64,000 nucleotides of DNA from Opisthocomus hoazin (taxonomy: Eukaryota; Chordata; Aves; Opisthocomiformes; Opisthocomidae): assembly GCF_030867145.1 (NCBI RefSeq), contig NC_134420.1, positions 9,505,323 through 9,569,322 on the forward strand. Reading direction: 5' to 3'. Shown piece after piece: positions 15,131 to 60,500 of the stretch. The notes beneath the pieces were generated by a model. That model was given only the letters and a program-made list of their open reading frames with translations. It made no database searches and was not told where the DNA came from. The translations under genes and the position numbers were made by a program. Position 1 is the stretch's first letter. Each line of letters begins with the position of its first letter.

Positions 15131-18100
15131 GGTTTACTCTTAATTGTCTAATTTTTAGGATGGTGTCAGTGGGGTTGGGATTTGGGTTTGGGCTTTTTTT
15201 AACTCATCAGTATTGTGACCAGGTCTTCTGTTTCATTGGGCTCCTTTGTGTCATTGGGACTTCCAATAACTAAAAGAATCCTAATGAATCTTTTATTGGA
15301 TCTTCCCAAATATTGCAGCTGGGCTTTCTTGTCCATTAGTGCCACTCCGTACTGCGTACACTGCCCTTAATTACTTTTTTGTTAATTGGAGGGGAGGGAG
15401 GGACGAGGAGGATTTTCCCCATGCAAGGAGGAGTTCCCCAACTAAAAAGCTGAGTGATTCTCCCTGCCTGTCCTTGCCCCAGGAGGAAGGTACAACCAGC
15501 ACTCAAGCAGGACTGGGCAACAGGACTTTTCCACGTCCTCTGGCAGCGTACCTCTGCCTTCCGGTTGCCTCCACATACCCACCTTGTGCTAGGTCCAGGC
15601 AGCTCTGGGGTGCGGGGCTGCAGGCACCTTCTCGGAGCCCCCTGATCCACTCCAGAGCCTTGCTGGGCTTTTGGACAAGGTGCTGGGAGCAGCTTGCTTA
15701 CCACGTTGGATTTTCTGTCAGGTCACACTGATGACAGGAAAAGACTGCACAGGACAGGGTTTTCTCAGTGCCTGTCTGGGGAAAGGGAAGGAGGAAGAAA
15801 CACTGGTTTCAGGCACCTACCTGCATCTCCAGGAACTGTTCCCAGTTGCTGTAAGGATGGTTGGTGGAGCAGTGAACTGAGTCCTTACTGACACCGTGAA
15901 ACAGATAAGCCTGGTTGGGGCGGCTTCTAAAACGAGCAACTCACCTAGCCCACCAGGGAAAGAGCAGGAAAGAGCCACTTCTTTGCGAGGCCCTCCCTTC
16001 CCTGACAGGGATCAGTGCAGGTCTGAGGGACGGGCTGCCTTCAGGCTGGTTGCCTAACGGCAGCAAGACAGCGCCTCTGTACCGCTGCTCGGTCAGTGCA
16101 GTCCACACCAGCAGCAGACCCTGGGGTTACAACTCCGGCATGTTCGCTCTCGTGTTTTCCTAAAGCAGAAGGCACTCTTTGCTCGATTCACCTAACTGGA
16201 AAAAAACTGCTGCACATGAACCCTTGAATCTCAGCTCACACCATCAGAGAGAGAAGAGAGCACGTTCATTTCCTACCCAACACATCTTGTGCATCACGAA
16301 GTGACAAGAAAAAGTAGAAGTGTTATCTATAGGATTAACATTCTCCATTCTGGGGGGCTACAGGAAGGAAGCTGCAGGACAGGGATAGTGTGCCCATCAC
16401 AGTAAGACATTAACCACCAGCCAAAATAACATCGGTCACTATTTTCAGTTTAAGAACAGAGGGCAGAGGCATAAAAGATTTGCTCAATTAATCGTGGGAT
16501 TGAAAATTTTCCAGAGAGCTAAGGATACTTGTAAGATCTAATAGAGTGCAGCCCCCTCATCCTTCACGTGGAGGTCAAGCTCACAGACACTCGGCCTGCT
16601 GAGCAGTTTCTGCTTGCCGCAACATGAGGAATTGCATGCTGCAAGAACCAGTGTCTGGGGGCTGCTTCTGAGAAATTCAGATAGTAAAGCACTTCAGTAA
16701 AGGTGGCTTACCTTGCTGATAGAATCCTGAAAAGAGGGAAATGAAAGGGAGAGACATAAAATAGCTTTCATGACAAAGACTGTAAAATAACTAGAAATAA
16801 AAATCTAAAAAACCTTGTAAACATTCACCATTGTCCTCACTACTTGGCGGGTCGGGGGATGTAATTCTCATCAAACAGCAGAGCAGCAATAAGTACTTTC
16901 CTTGAAAAAGTGGCGACAGCAAAAACAAAAGGACATGCTCTGTCACTCCTCAACGCACGCTTCATTTTTCGTAGCCATCTACCATGATTATTTGGCATGC
17001 AATTCGCCAAGCAGCAAAACCACGGCTGTAGTTATTTACAGGTCACTGGAAGTCTGGCCTGTGCTGCAGCAGAGTTTTGGTTGTATTTCACAAAAGATAG
17101 TTTTATTTATGTTTGACTAATGCAGGCACAACTGGAGGCTGATTTTTCTTTTTTTGGCCTGTAGTATAAACACTCGTGGCAGCTCTCTATTTTGGGTGCA
17201 GACTGAAAAACAGATTGTTTTGTAGTTGTAGAAGACTGCAGGGTAAATCAGAGGACGTTGTTATTGCGACTGAACTTTTCTCTCAGGAAAGCAGGAGGAG
17301 TTGCTTTATTTTTAATTCTGTGCAGTTTTATGTACACCATTCGCTCCAAATATTTGATGTTTGCCACACTTGCTATGAGTTTCTCCAGAGAGATGCTGTC
17401 TTCTGGCAGCAAAAGATAAAGTTGACTGATACAAATGAGTCACAGTACCCCAACAGTAATTAACAGTGATGCAATACCCATGCGAAAAAGAGGACTTGAA
17501 GAATTAACTGTTGAGTTTTCTTGACGATGCAGCTGCACTTTAAGAGAGAAAGCTCAACCCATCATAGAACTCCATTGTGTACATTAGAGAAAAAAGCTTG
17601 GCAAGATACATTAAAGATTTTTGCTAAAGAGATACAAATATTTTGCAAGGTCAAAGGGCGCCGAGGCAGGCTGTACTTACTTCCAAAGAAAAGTAGGCAG
17701 TATGACAAAGAAACAGTAATATTTTTTTATCTTCATGTTCACACTTCATCATCTAAGAAAGACTGTCTTTTTCAACCTGCTGAACTGATTTAAGCCATCC
17801 CAACTCTAAGTTAACTTTTACTTAGAAGCCAGCCCATGACATCCCAATCTAAGAAGTTATCTGTGCTTACGGTTTCAACGCAGTTCTGCAGCAGGCCAGT
17901 ACTGCTATTTATAAACTGGGTTTTTCTATTCTGTAAAGTACTTCTAGAAATCTTACACGTCGAAAGTAAAATAATAGTTTGGTAAGAAGACAAACGATCG
18001 AAGCAACTGTTTTATAGCACAATATGAAACTTGACACTGTTTTCTGCTGCCAGTATGATTCCCAAGTGAGATGGATAAATTGTGGTCAAGACCTGGACAG

Positions 18101-18226
18101 GTTAACTAGTGGTCATCAGTGCTGGTTGTACCTTTATATACAAAAAAAAAAAAAGGATACTATTGGACAGGGCATTTGAAATCTAATACCAGACATGAAA
18201 CAAGACATCTGTTTGACTCTCATTTG

Positions 18227-19464
18227 TTTCTCTTTGAATGGGCTTTAATTGAAAGCTCAGTGAAAAATGCAGGTTACATTCTTAGTGTTATCAATAGTTT
18301 GTAACAGCAACAACATCAGAACAGTGATGCATCTAGTATTTATACACTTTCTAGTTTCAGATGTCTAAGAGCAATACATTATCAGATATATATATACACA
18401 CAATTTCAAGCAATTAAAAGTAAATAATAAACCCCTCCTCCCAAAACCCTGAAACAATATATTTCCTTACACTAATAATGTCTTTTTCACATATACTTGA
18501 CAAACAGTCTTTTTTAAGTTACTTATCTTAAGAGTAATCTGTTAATGGAGATCCTGGACCAGCCCCATTAAAAGTTCAGTTTTAAGTTTATACAGCTTGC
18601 TAGCCACATAACCAGTGTGGCTTTACATTGTAAACAAATCCCAAACGTCTACAATGATTGGAATTAGTTTTCTGTAAAGGAGATCTACGCATCTCACGAT
18701 AGAATAAATTTAAACCAATACATTAAAAAGAGAGAGAGAAAGGGAGAGAGTTAATTGACAAACAAAACAGTTTTGGGGGATCTATTATGTGATTATTAAA
18801 AAAAACAAGTTAACTTAATGGTAAGATTCTTATATTCTGTACAGAGAGGCGCTGGTTCATCTAGCTTTAGCTGCTCTAGAAATACGTCCTTTAAAAAAAG
18901 GTTTCAGTTGTGAAGTTCGAAAGCAGAGCTTCCAACTTTAAAAGCTCGCCCTTTCGCAGTACGAGTACAAAGTTTCCCAAAAGTATCTCAGGTGACTGTT
19001 CGGTCTCATTTTGCGAGGATGGCTGTACTGGCATTTGGAAACCTCAGCATAAGCACAGATGCGGCAAGCGTAAATCTTACCTTCCACAGGGAGGAATCAC
19101 CCTACCCGCTGCGGGACTTAAAAAGGTACAAGAATATGTACCTAGACAAGTTTTAGTGAAAATAAAACCAGGAAACTGGAGACAGACGTGGAAGTAAGCA
19201 CAGTTTACACTAATCTTGAAACTGTGGCAATCTTGCTTACTTTTTAACAAAATTACAGATAAAAATATCTTGAACTTATTGAATTGGAACTTGTGTAAGT
19301 CCAAATGGAAGACAAGTCTGAGCAGAATCCTACGGTTTAGTTAACTTGTGTCAAATGGGATGCGAAGACAGCTGCAGCTTTCTGACAGAGGTGACCGAAG
19401 ATGGCTGATAAAGTTTGCAGTAGCTCATAATGTCCCATCTGGTTTATTCACTGGTTTGAACTGT
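18227..19464 (-). other. WT1: WT1 3' untranslated region
   Basis: About 1.24 kb separates the stop codon from the best polyadenylation signal, close to the roughly 1.3 kb of the human 3' UTR. Several pieces resemble the human 3' UTR as I remember it, in the same order: GGTCCAGGATCTCCA near 18552-18566, AAGTAACTTA near 18519-18528, CTAGATGCATCACTG near 18324-18338, and the final TTTTTCACTGAGCTTTCAATTAAAG near the end. It contains a GA-rich run (about 18729-18750) and a short TA/CA repeat (18385-18401). An AATAAA lies only about 16 nt after the stop (19443-19448) and is probably not the main site. Confidence 0.82.
18244..18249 (-). terminator. WT1: WT1 polyadenylation signal ATTAAA
   Basis: The minus strand reads TTTCAATTAAAGCCCATTCA, closely resembling the end of the human WT1 mRNA, which also uses ATTAAA. 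A GT-rich stretch follows about 40-60 nt downstream (GATGTCTTGTTTCATGTCTGG), as expected of a downstream element. Further AATAAA motifs on this strand at 17305-17310 and 17102-17107 could give longer transcripts. Confidence 0.8.
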
Positions 19465-53700
<34,236 letters not shown>

Positions 53701-54461
53701 AGAGCCACTAAATCTCGCCCTAACGCCCCTTCGCTCTAGCAGAGGCTTGCGAGACCGCCGGAGGGGCCCGGGTGGCCGGTAAGTACGTGCGGGATGACTT
53801 CCCCCGCCAGCTCCGTGCGGGTCCGCGGGGACTCCCGGGGGCGGCGGGGAGAAGCCAGGGGAAGTGACCCAGCCCGGGGCGGGCGGACCCCGTCCCTGCG
53901 AGGGGAAAGTGCCTTTCCAGGTGCCTCTGCCGCTGCGGGAGGAACCCGCCTCTCCCCGGGCCCCCGCCCCGCACACCGGGCGCTCTCTCGGGGGCCGCCG
54001 GGCCGCAGCACATCAGGCAGGGCTCCGCCGGCGAGGGGAGGGGACGGGGCCGGTGCGGGGCCGGTGCCAGCCTCGTCCCTCGGACCTGGAGGGAGGGGAA
54101 GCGGCCGGCGGGCGGGGGAGGATGGCGGCGCTGTGAGCAACCTGCTTCTGGGCGCCGCGCCCGGCGCTGCCCCCGGGGAGCCCCGGGCTCTCTCTCCCCC
54201 CCAGTCTCCCGCGCAGCAGCTCCTCAGCCTGCGCCCCGGCACGTCACGCGGCATCCCCGGGCGGACACGGCGGGTTTCTGGTCGGCCCCGGCAACGAGAG
54301 ATGCCAGAATTTCGGCGGTGCGGGACGGGCGGGACCAGACAGAGCCCCGCGGGACCCGGGGCGGAGGCGACCCGCAGCCTCCCCCGCGGGAGACGCTCTC
54401 ATCAAACGCGAGAAGGGGGATCCTGCCCCCTTCCTTCACAACGACTAATTAATAACCACTC

Positions 54462-54481
54462 GTGTGTGTGTGTGTGTGTGG
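54462..54481. repeat. (GT)10 microsatellite
   Basis: Ten GT units lie about 1.1-1.4 kb upstream of the WT1 starts, at an AT-richer break in the CpG island. Confidence 0.95.
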
Positions 54482-54740
54482 CTTCTAGGAGCAGGCGTGG
54501 GGCAGCACCACGACCCGCGGGCCCTGCCGCTGGCACTTCTGCACCGGCCGCCGTTCAAGCCGCAGCACCGACGCCGCTGCAGGGGCCGCCGCTCGGCGCA
54601 GAGCCAGCCCCGCACGGCCCGCACCCTCCGCGGCTCCTCGCCCTCGCGTTGCAGCGAAAATGATACAGGAAACGCCACGAACGTTTACCTGCCGCTGGAA
54701 AGACCGAGCTCGTTGTCTGCCCGCTGACAGTTTACACTTC

Positions 54741-55089
54741 GGTATGTCCTTCCCCCCGCGGCGTTAAAGGTTACGGCAAGCACCGCCAATCTTGAAACGA
54801 TGTTCGAAAATCCAAAGGGTAAATGCTACAACAAAACAAATTAAAATAGCTCGTTACTAGAGTAGGCGAATACAATTTAATTTTCTTCTTAATTTTAATT
54901 CTTTAACGAAAACCGTCGGGTTTTGTTATTAGTGAAATTACTTTAAATTCCCCAGACTATCTTCTGAAAGTTCTCCTTTAAAATCTCCCTTTGATGCGTA
55001 AATCTATTTATTACGGAAATCTACCTGTAACGTAAGAGCGAAATATTTGTTGGTTATCTCTGCCGACACTAAAGCTCGTCTAAGTTGAC
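54741..55089. other. AT-rich gap between upstream CpG islands
   Basis: About 350 bp of AT-rich DNA lies between the promoter island and the upstream island. It contains homeodomain-like TTAATT and TTATTA motifs. No gene or repeat was recognised. Confidence 0.5.
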
Positions 55090-57560
55090 AGGATCTGCTG
55101 CTTCCTGCGAGGCCACCCCACGCTAAACCACGCTCGGGTCTCCGTTCGTGGCGGCCGCCCACGCCGGGCCGTGGGGCTCCGCGCCGCCCGCTCCCGCCCT
55201 CCGGCCGCCCCGGGCTGCCCGCACACCCCCGCAGGAGAGCGGGGTCGCTGCGGGGTTTGCTCATCTCTGCGGCGGGCCGACACCTGAGCCTGGTCCCTTC
55301 CACCTCCGGCTCTAAACTGGACAACGCACACACAGAAATTGTCTTTGGCCAGCCTAAGCGGAGTATTTAATTTCCCGTGAAAACTAGACCTCTCTTGGTA
55401 CAAACAGAAACAGCCTTTTCCGCAGCGGAGCAGTTTTCGAATTAGCGTGGGGTGGTTTTCTTTCTTTCCTTGAAATAGCCTAGCTTGATAAATCTTCTTG
55501 AAAGCTGTTTTCTCGATCGCTTAGGTTTGCGTTACTCCAGCTGGGAGGAAGAAGTGCCGAAGTCCTTCCAAACCTTCGCCCCTCCCGCAGTTCCCGCGGT
55601 GAGACAAGGAGACCCCTTGGCCGCCAGCACCCCACCCCCCCCCCCCCCCCCGCTCTGCCGGGGGGCTCCGGGGCCACCGGCACCTGCGCCCTCCCGAGCC
55701 GCCTCCGCCGTGCGGGGCACGGAGCGGGCCCGGCGCGGACAGGGACGGCGCCTCCCGGGGATGTCCCGGGAGAAACCCGCAGCGGAGCAGCCCGAGGAGG
55801 AGGAGGAGGGAAGCCCGGACCCTTCTACCCGGGACGGGCTGGGGACTGCTGGAAAACGGCCAGCGAGGCTTTCCGCAGCCGTTCCCCTACAGCCAGAGCC
55901 AGGGAGACAGCAAAACCCTCCGCCCCGCACTTTGCTGGCCCAGGCGGAGAGGGCTGGCAGCAGGGAGCCCCAGCCATGCCGCCCCTTCCCCGCAGATCAC
56001 GACCCCCGTTGCAGTCGCTCTCCGGCGTGAATCATCCCACGTCGCGCACAACCTGGCGCCCGCGTCCGGGCCTCCGTGCCAGGCTGAAAGCAACGGCTTT
56101 TTTTCAGGGACGGCATCTCCCTTCCCGGTGTCCAGACCCAGGCGGCCCGGAATTTTCTGCCCTTTCCCCTCCAAACACGGCCCGATCCAAATCCCTGCCA
56201 GACAGCAATCAGGCTGAATTGTATCGCCCGCTCTTCCATAGCTATGGTAATTCCCAATAATGGTCAATCTTCGACTGTGCTCGAAGGCATACTCTACAAG
56301 ATCAGACAACAGAGCTTTCCCGGAGAAAGATTATTTTCCGGAGAGTCCCGCCTGATCCCGGGCAGCAGGGGCCCGGGAACCTGCTCCAACCCGAGCGCTG
56401 CCGAGGCACCTCCCCAGCCGGGGTCTCCCCGTTCCGCTTTCTCCCCTGTCATGCTAAGCAATTAATGGGCCGGTAATTCTCGCTGCACTCGCTCCATTAA
56501 CGACCCCCTCGCGGCTCGGAGGTGGGGGAGACTGCCTTAAACGGAGATAAATCCCCAGCCCCTCCGATCCCGCTCAAGCCGCTCACAGCGCGCGGGGGGA
56601 TCTGCGTCCTTTCACTCGGGGAGCCGAAAAGGGTTTGATTATTTAAGTGCCAAGAGGAGCAGAAACAAAGCTGCGAAGCATCTCCAGGAGCGCAGAGGGG
56701 CCGGAGCTCGTCACGGCGGGCCCGATCCTGCGTTCCTCGCTGCCTCCCCGCCGAGCACCGCGGGCACCGGGAGCTCCCGGCAAGGCCCGACAGGCCTTCC
56801 CTGCCTGGGCTGACGGGAGCACTGGCACGCTTCCGAGCCGGGGAGAGGACATTTTGTTCATCCTCCGAGGGGGGAAAAAAGCGCTGTTTGCCGGCGCAGG
56901 GAGGGAAAGGTGCTTGCCGCCTCCCCGGCTCTCCGTGCTGAGCGGAACCGGGCAGAAGCGGGGCGGGCGCTAAGCCCCTTCCGAGGTGAGGGACCCGAAT
57001 TTGAACCCCCGGCCGGCGCGGGAGGGAGCGCGGAGCCGAACCTCCCTGCGGGCAGCGGCGAGGCCGGGCAACGGCGGCGTCGGGGCTGCGCGGCGGACAG
57101 CCCCTCGGCCCGGCTCCTTCTCCGCCCCGCCGGCCCCGCCACCACAGGGAGCACGGCTCCGCCGGCCCCGCGCCCCGCCCGCCCGGCACCGGGGAGGGCA
57201 GCGGCGGGCCGAGCTCGGCACCGCCGTGTGGCGGCGGGGCGCGGGGGGCCGGCGGGGCTCGGGCCATTATTTTACCGTAAATCTTCGAAACGCTGGAACT
57301 AATTACGGAGAGGATATGTCTCAATTTGTTCTGCATTAGTGCCGCGCCGGGACGCGGGCACCGAGCACGGGAAATTGATGAGCCCAGCCCGGCCCCGCGG
57401 CCCCGGCCCCGCGCCCAGCCCTCGCCTCCCGCACCGGCGCGGCCCGGCCGGGGACGAGGTACCGGGGCGCTCTGCTGAATTTCCTGGCATACCGCTACGG
57501 CTCGGCTCGGCGTAAATCACGGAGCTGCACGGGGCCATAAAGCATCCCCGCGCACCCTGC
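55090..57560. promoter_or_regulatory. Upstream CpG island cluster
   Basis: A second large CpG-rich zone lies 2-4.5 kb upstream of the WT1 start. It is interrupted by AT-richer islands at about 56230-56340 and 57260-57340. A 17-C run lies at 55635-55651. No conserved protein was recognised on either strand; it could hold a divergent transcript or enhancers. Confidence 0.7.
55635..55651. repeat. (C)17 run
   Basis: Seventeen C in the upstream CpG island, preceded by CACCCCA. Confidence 0.95.
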
Positions 57561-60500
57561 CCTCGCCGGGGTTCTGGTGAACACGAGCTCACAGCAAGCT
57601 GCGTCCCACTGACAGCTTTTAAAAGGTCGCATACGCCGGATCTGAAAGTCTTCGACAGAACACGGGATATACTTACGGAGCAGCTAAAAATATCGTATAG
57701 AATTTCTATAGGTGATCGGTACTCACACACAAAAGAAATCGGGGGGGGAAATAAGCTCTTGGGTAATACTCAGTTCTTGGCATTGTCTCTAATGGTTTTG
57801 AAAGTAATAAAATTATTACTTTGGGAGGGGAAAATAAGAAAAATATTATAAAACTTTGTACATTATAAATGGATGTATGGTAACTGAGATCCAAGTAATT
57901 AATTTCTCCCTGGCTGTAGAACGCAGACCCCACTATGAAGGCACACTGAACTCTAAATGTAATAATACAGAAACAAATCAATGCCAGCACCTGCCATGGA
58001 CACGAACCCGAAGAATTCTTTGAGCCACCTGGGACACCATCTTTGAATACAGATACAGTAAATGTAAACCAAACATTTACATGCCCAGAACTGCCCGGAA
58101 AGCTCCAGCTGAAGCAGCCCTGCTGTGCCCAGCCACACACCGCAGTATTTCGGGTACCCCACGGGTGAGGAAAGGCAGTTTGTAACTGATGCCGCCTCAG
58201 GTCTCACTAACCGTTGAGTATTACAGGACACAGACAGAAGATGAATTGTCCTTTACCAGTCTCTCCAGTAGACTGGCCATGAACATGTTTTTCTAAACAC
58301 TAACAATCCATGCTTTTATTTTTCAACTTCTTTCTTGAACAAACGTACTTTAACAATGCCAGTGAAGTCCAAATCTCACTTCGGTCTCGCAAAGCCCTTT
58401 TCCAGCCCTGTGCAAAGATACTCTCTTGTTGAGCCCTCGTCAGTGGGAAACTAGTGGGGCTCCAGTGAGGCTGGTCTATCTGTCTTCAGTTGAGGGTCTA
58501 AAACCCTTTTCACAGGATTTTGTTCTCATCCTATGCACTCCAGAGGAATTCACGCGTGTAAGCACCTAAGAGTGTTTTAGAGCAAGAGTAGTCCCACTGA
58601 AATCAGTGCTTAAGGACTTCAGTCCAACAGGGCCTAACGCCTGTCTCCACGCAGTGGAGCAAACCAAGCACATCCTCTTTGCCTATGGATGTTCAGCCAG
58701 TGCAAAAGACAAGCGGTGAAGACAATGAGTCTAGTGCCTGAGGCAGATGAGGGACCAAAACTCCTCGGTTCTGTTTGATGCCTTTTGCACGCTGCGGAGA
58801 AATGGAAGAGGTGACAGTAGTTTTGCCAGAACACTGGGGGACTCCAGCAGTGTTTGTGGAGTGCTTGGAGACCTTGGGTAAGCAAAGAAACACAGATGGT
58901 TGTTGCGTTACACGGCACAGCTCCGTGCGATCTGCCAGGGAGGTGACCTATTGAGGGGGTGGCAGGGCTGGAGCAGGAGAGCTGTTGCAAGACGGCGAGT
59001 CCCTGCTCCCAGGCCCATTAGCACAGCATACGCCAACGGCTCCTTCACAGCCTGGGGAGAGATTCCACTGCCTCCGGCACAGCCCTTTAGCTTCTTTAGT
59101 AACTGAGCATACCCAGTCCTTCATTTAACCGCAGATACATAAAGCTACGTGTCTCGTTTCTCTCTCTGGACTACATGTACTGATATGTGTGGATTGCAGC
59201 AATACACAGAAGGCAAACAAGTTCATTTTTCTCATCTAGTTGGCTGGAAGCAACAGGCAGCAAAAATGTAGCTCCAACCAAAACAAGAGCTTTCCCAGTT
59301 CTTTATACTGAGGCTTCCCACTCAATATATTTTTTTCTTCAAAACCTAAGCTTTATGGCCAGTCTCTCCCTTGTGTATATGTCACATGCTGCTGCAGGAG
59401 ATATCTGGTCTGGCAGCAAGGGTAAATGGTCATCTGAAAACTCCACAGCTTCAGGGCCCCAGCCTAAGCGAGATCTGCTGCAAGCACGGACAGAAGCCCT
59501 GTGCCCTCCACAGAATTGAGTAGAACCTAACTGGGCTGCGCAGGTGCCTGCACAGTTCTCATCAGCATGTGATTTCAGGACTGGGCTCTTTCCACGTTTG
59601 TGACTGTCACTGTTCAGCAGCAGCCTCTGCTGACCCAACTGCCCGCTTGCCTTGCAAAGCTCACAAAGCTGAGAGTGAGCTACGCAGGGACAGTTAGAGA
59701 TAAAGCTTGCAGCGAGAGGTGGGGGAAGAAAGGAGAGGAGGGAGGGAGACCGTGTGTTGAAATTGCCTTAGAAGTCAAATTTCTTCTTCATGAGACACAG
59801 GAGATTCCTTTCCCTTCAGATTTTATGTATGTTTGATTCTGCTAAATTTGTCTGAGTGCTGCTATGATACAGGAATTAAAAGCACCGAGAGTTTGCTGTA
59901 GCCATTGAGCGATGGACTTGGACTGATCAAATCTGCCACTTGTTTTTCCTTCCTGTTACATGAAAGCAAGGTTCATGAAAGTTCAGATCAGAACTAAGAA
60001 CTACTTTTGTGATGTGTTGACAAACCTTTCTTGAAATGCTTAACATGTTAGTTGAAAAGAAAGAAGCACAAAGAAACCCTGTCAACTTGCTATTTATGGT
60101 TTTTTAAATGAAACAATGAAAGCAACAAAGAAGTAAGTGTGATTCCTTTCTCCAGATTTGACTATCACAGATTAATAGCTCTGTGAACAGATTTGCAAGT
60201 AGCACCATCATGCTACTCAAGATATTAAAAAAGTTTATGAGCAGTTGCTTAGAAAAAACAAGATAAAGCCTATGGAAATCTGATACTGGTCAATGGTGCA
60301 TTTATTCAAAACATAATACTCACTTCAAGTCTCCATAAATCCTTTGCAAATGAAACTTCCATTGTGATCACTGTTCCAGATCTAAATGATTTATTCTTTT
60401 CCTTTGGTAGACATTAGATATATCTCAGAATGTACAAGTTATGTACCTATTGATACAGAGTTAATCATGGCCCCATGAGATAATAAATATTAAATTCAAA

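Larger units (their letters stand above)
9261..18226. other. Intergenic region downstream of WT1, part 2
   Basis: Mostly unique DNA with old LINE relics at 14011-14076 and perhaps 14990-15130. A moderately GC-richer patch runs from about 13000 to 16100. Overlapping open frames of up to 130 codons there (for example 15339-15731) lie on both strands and show no domain. AATAAA motifs on the minus strand at 17305-17310 and 17102-17107 might terminate longer WT1 transcripts. Confidence 0.65.

Noticed and set aside
15336..15731. Opposed 122- and 130-codon frames in the GC-richer intergenic patch
   Set aside because: They overlap on both strands, have no domains or splice context, and are best explained by chance.
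19443..19448. AATAAA just after the stop as the WT1 poly(A) signal
   Set aside because: It would leave almost no 3' UTR, whereas downstream sequence resembles the known WT1 3' UTR up to an ATTAAA about 1.2 kb further on.
53794..54663. 289-codon plus-strand frame upstream of WT1
   Set aside because: Low-complexity composition in CpG DNA with no recognisable domain; any divergent transcript is more likely non-coding.
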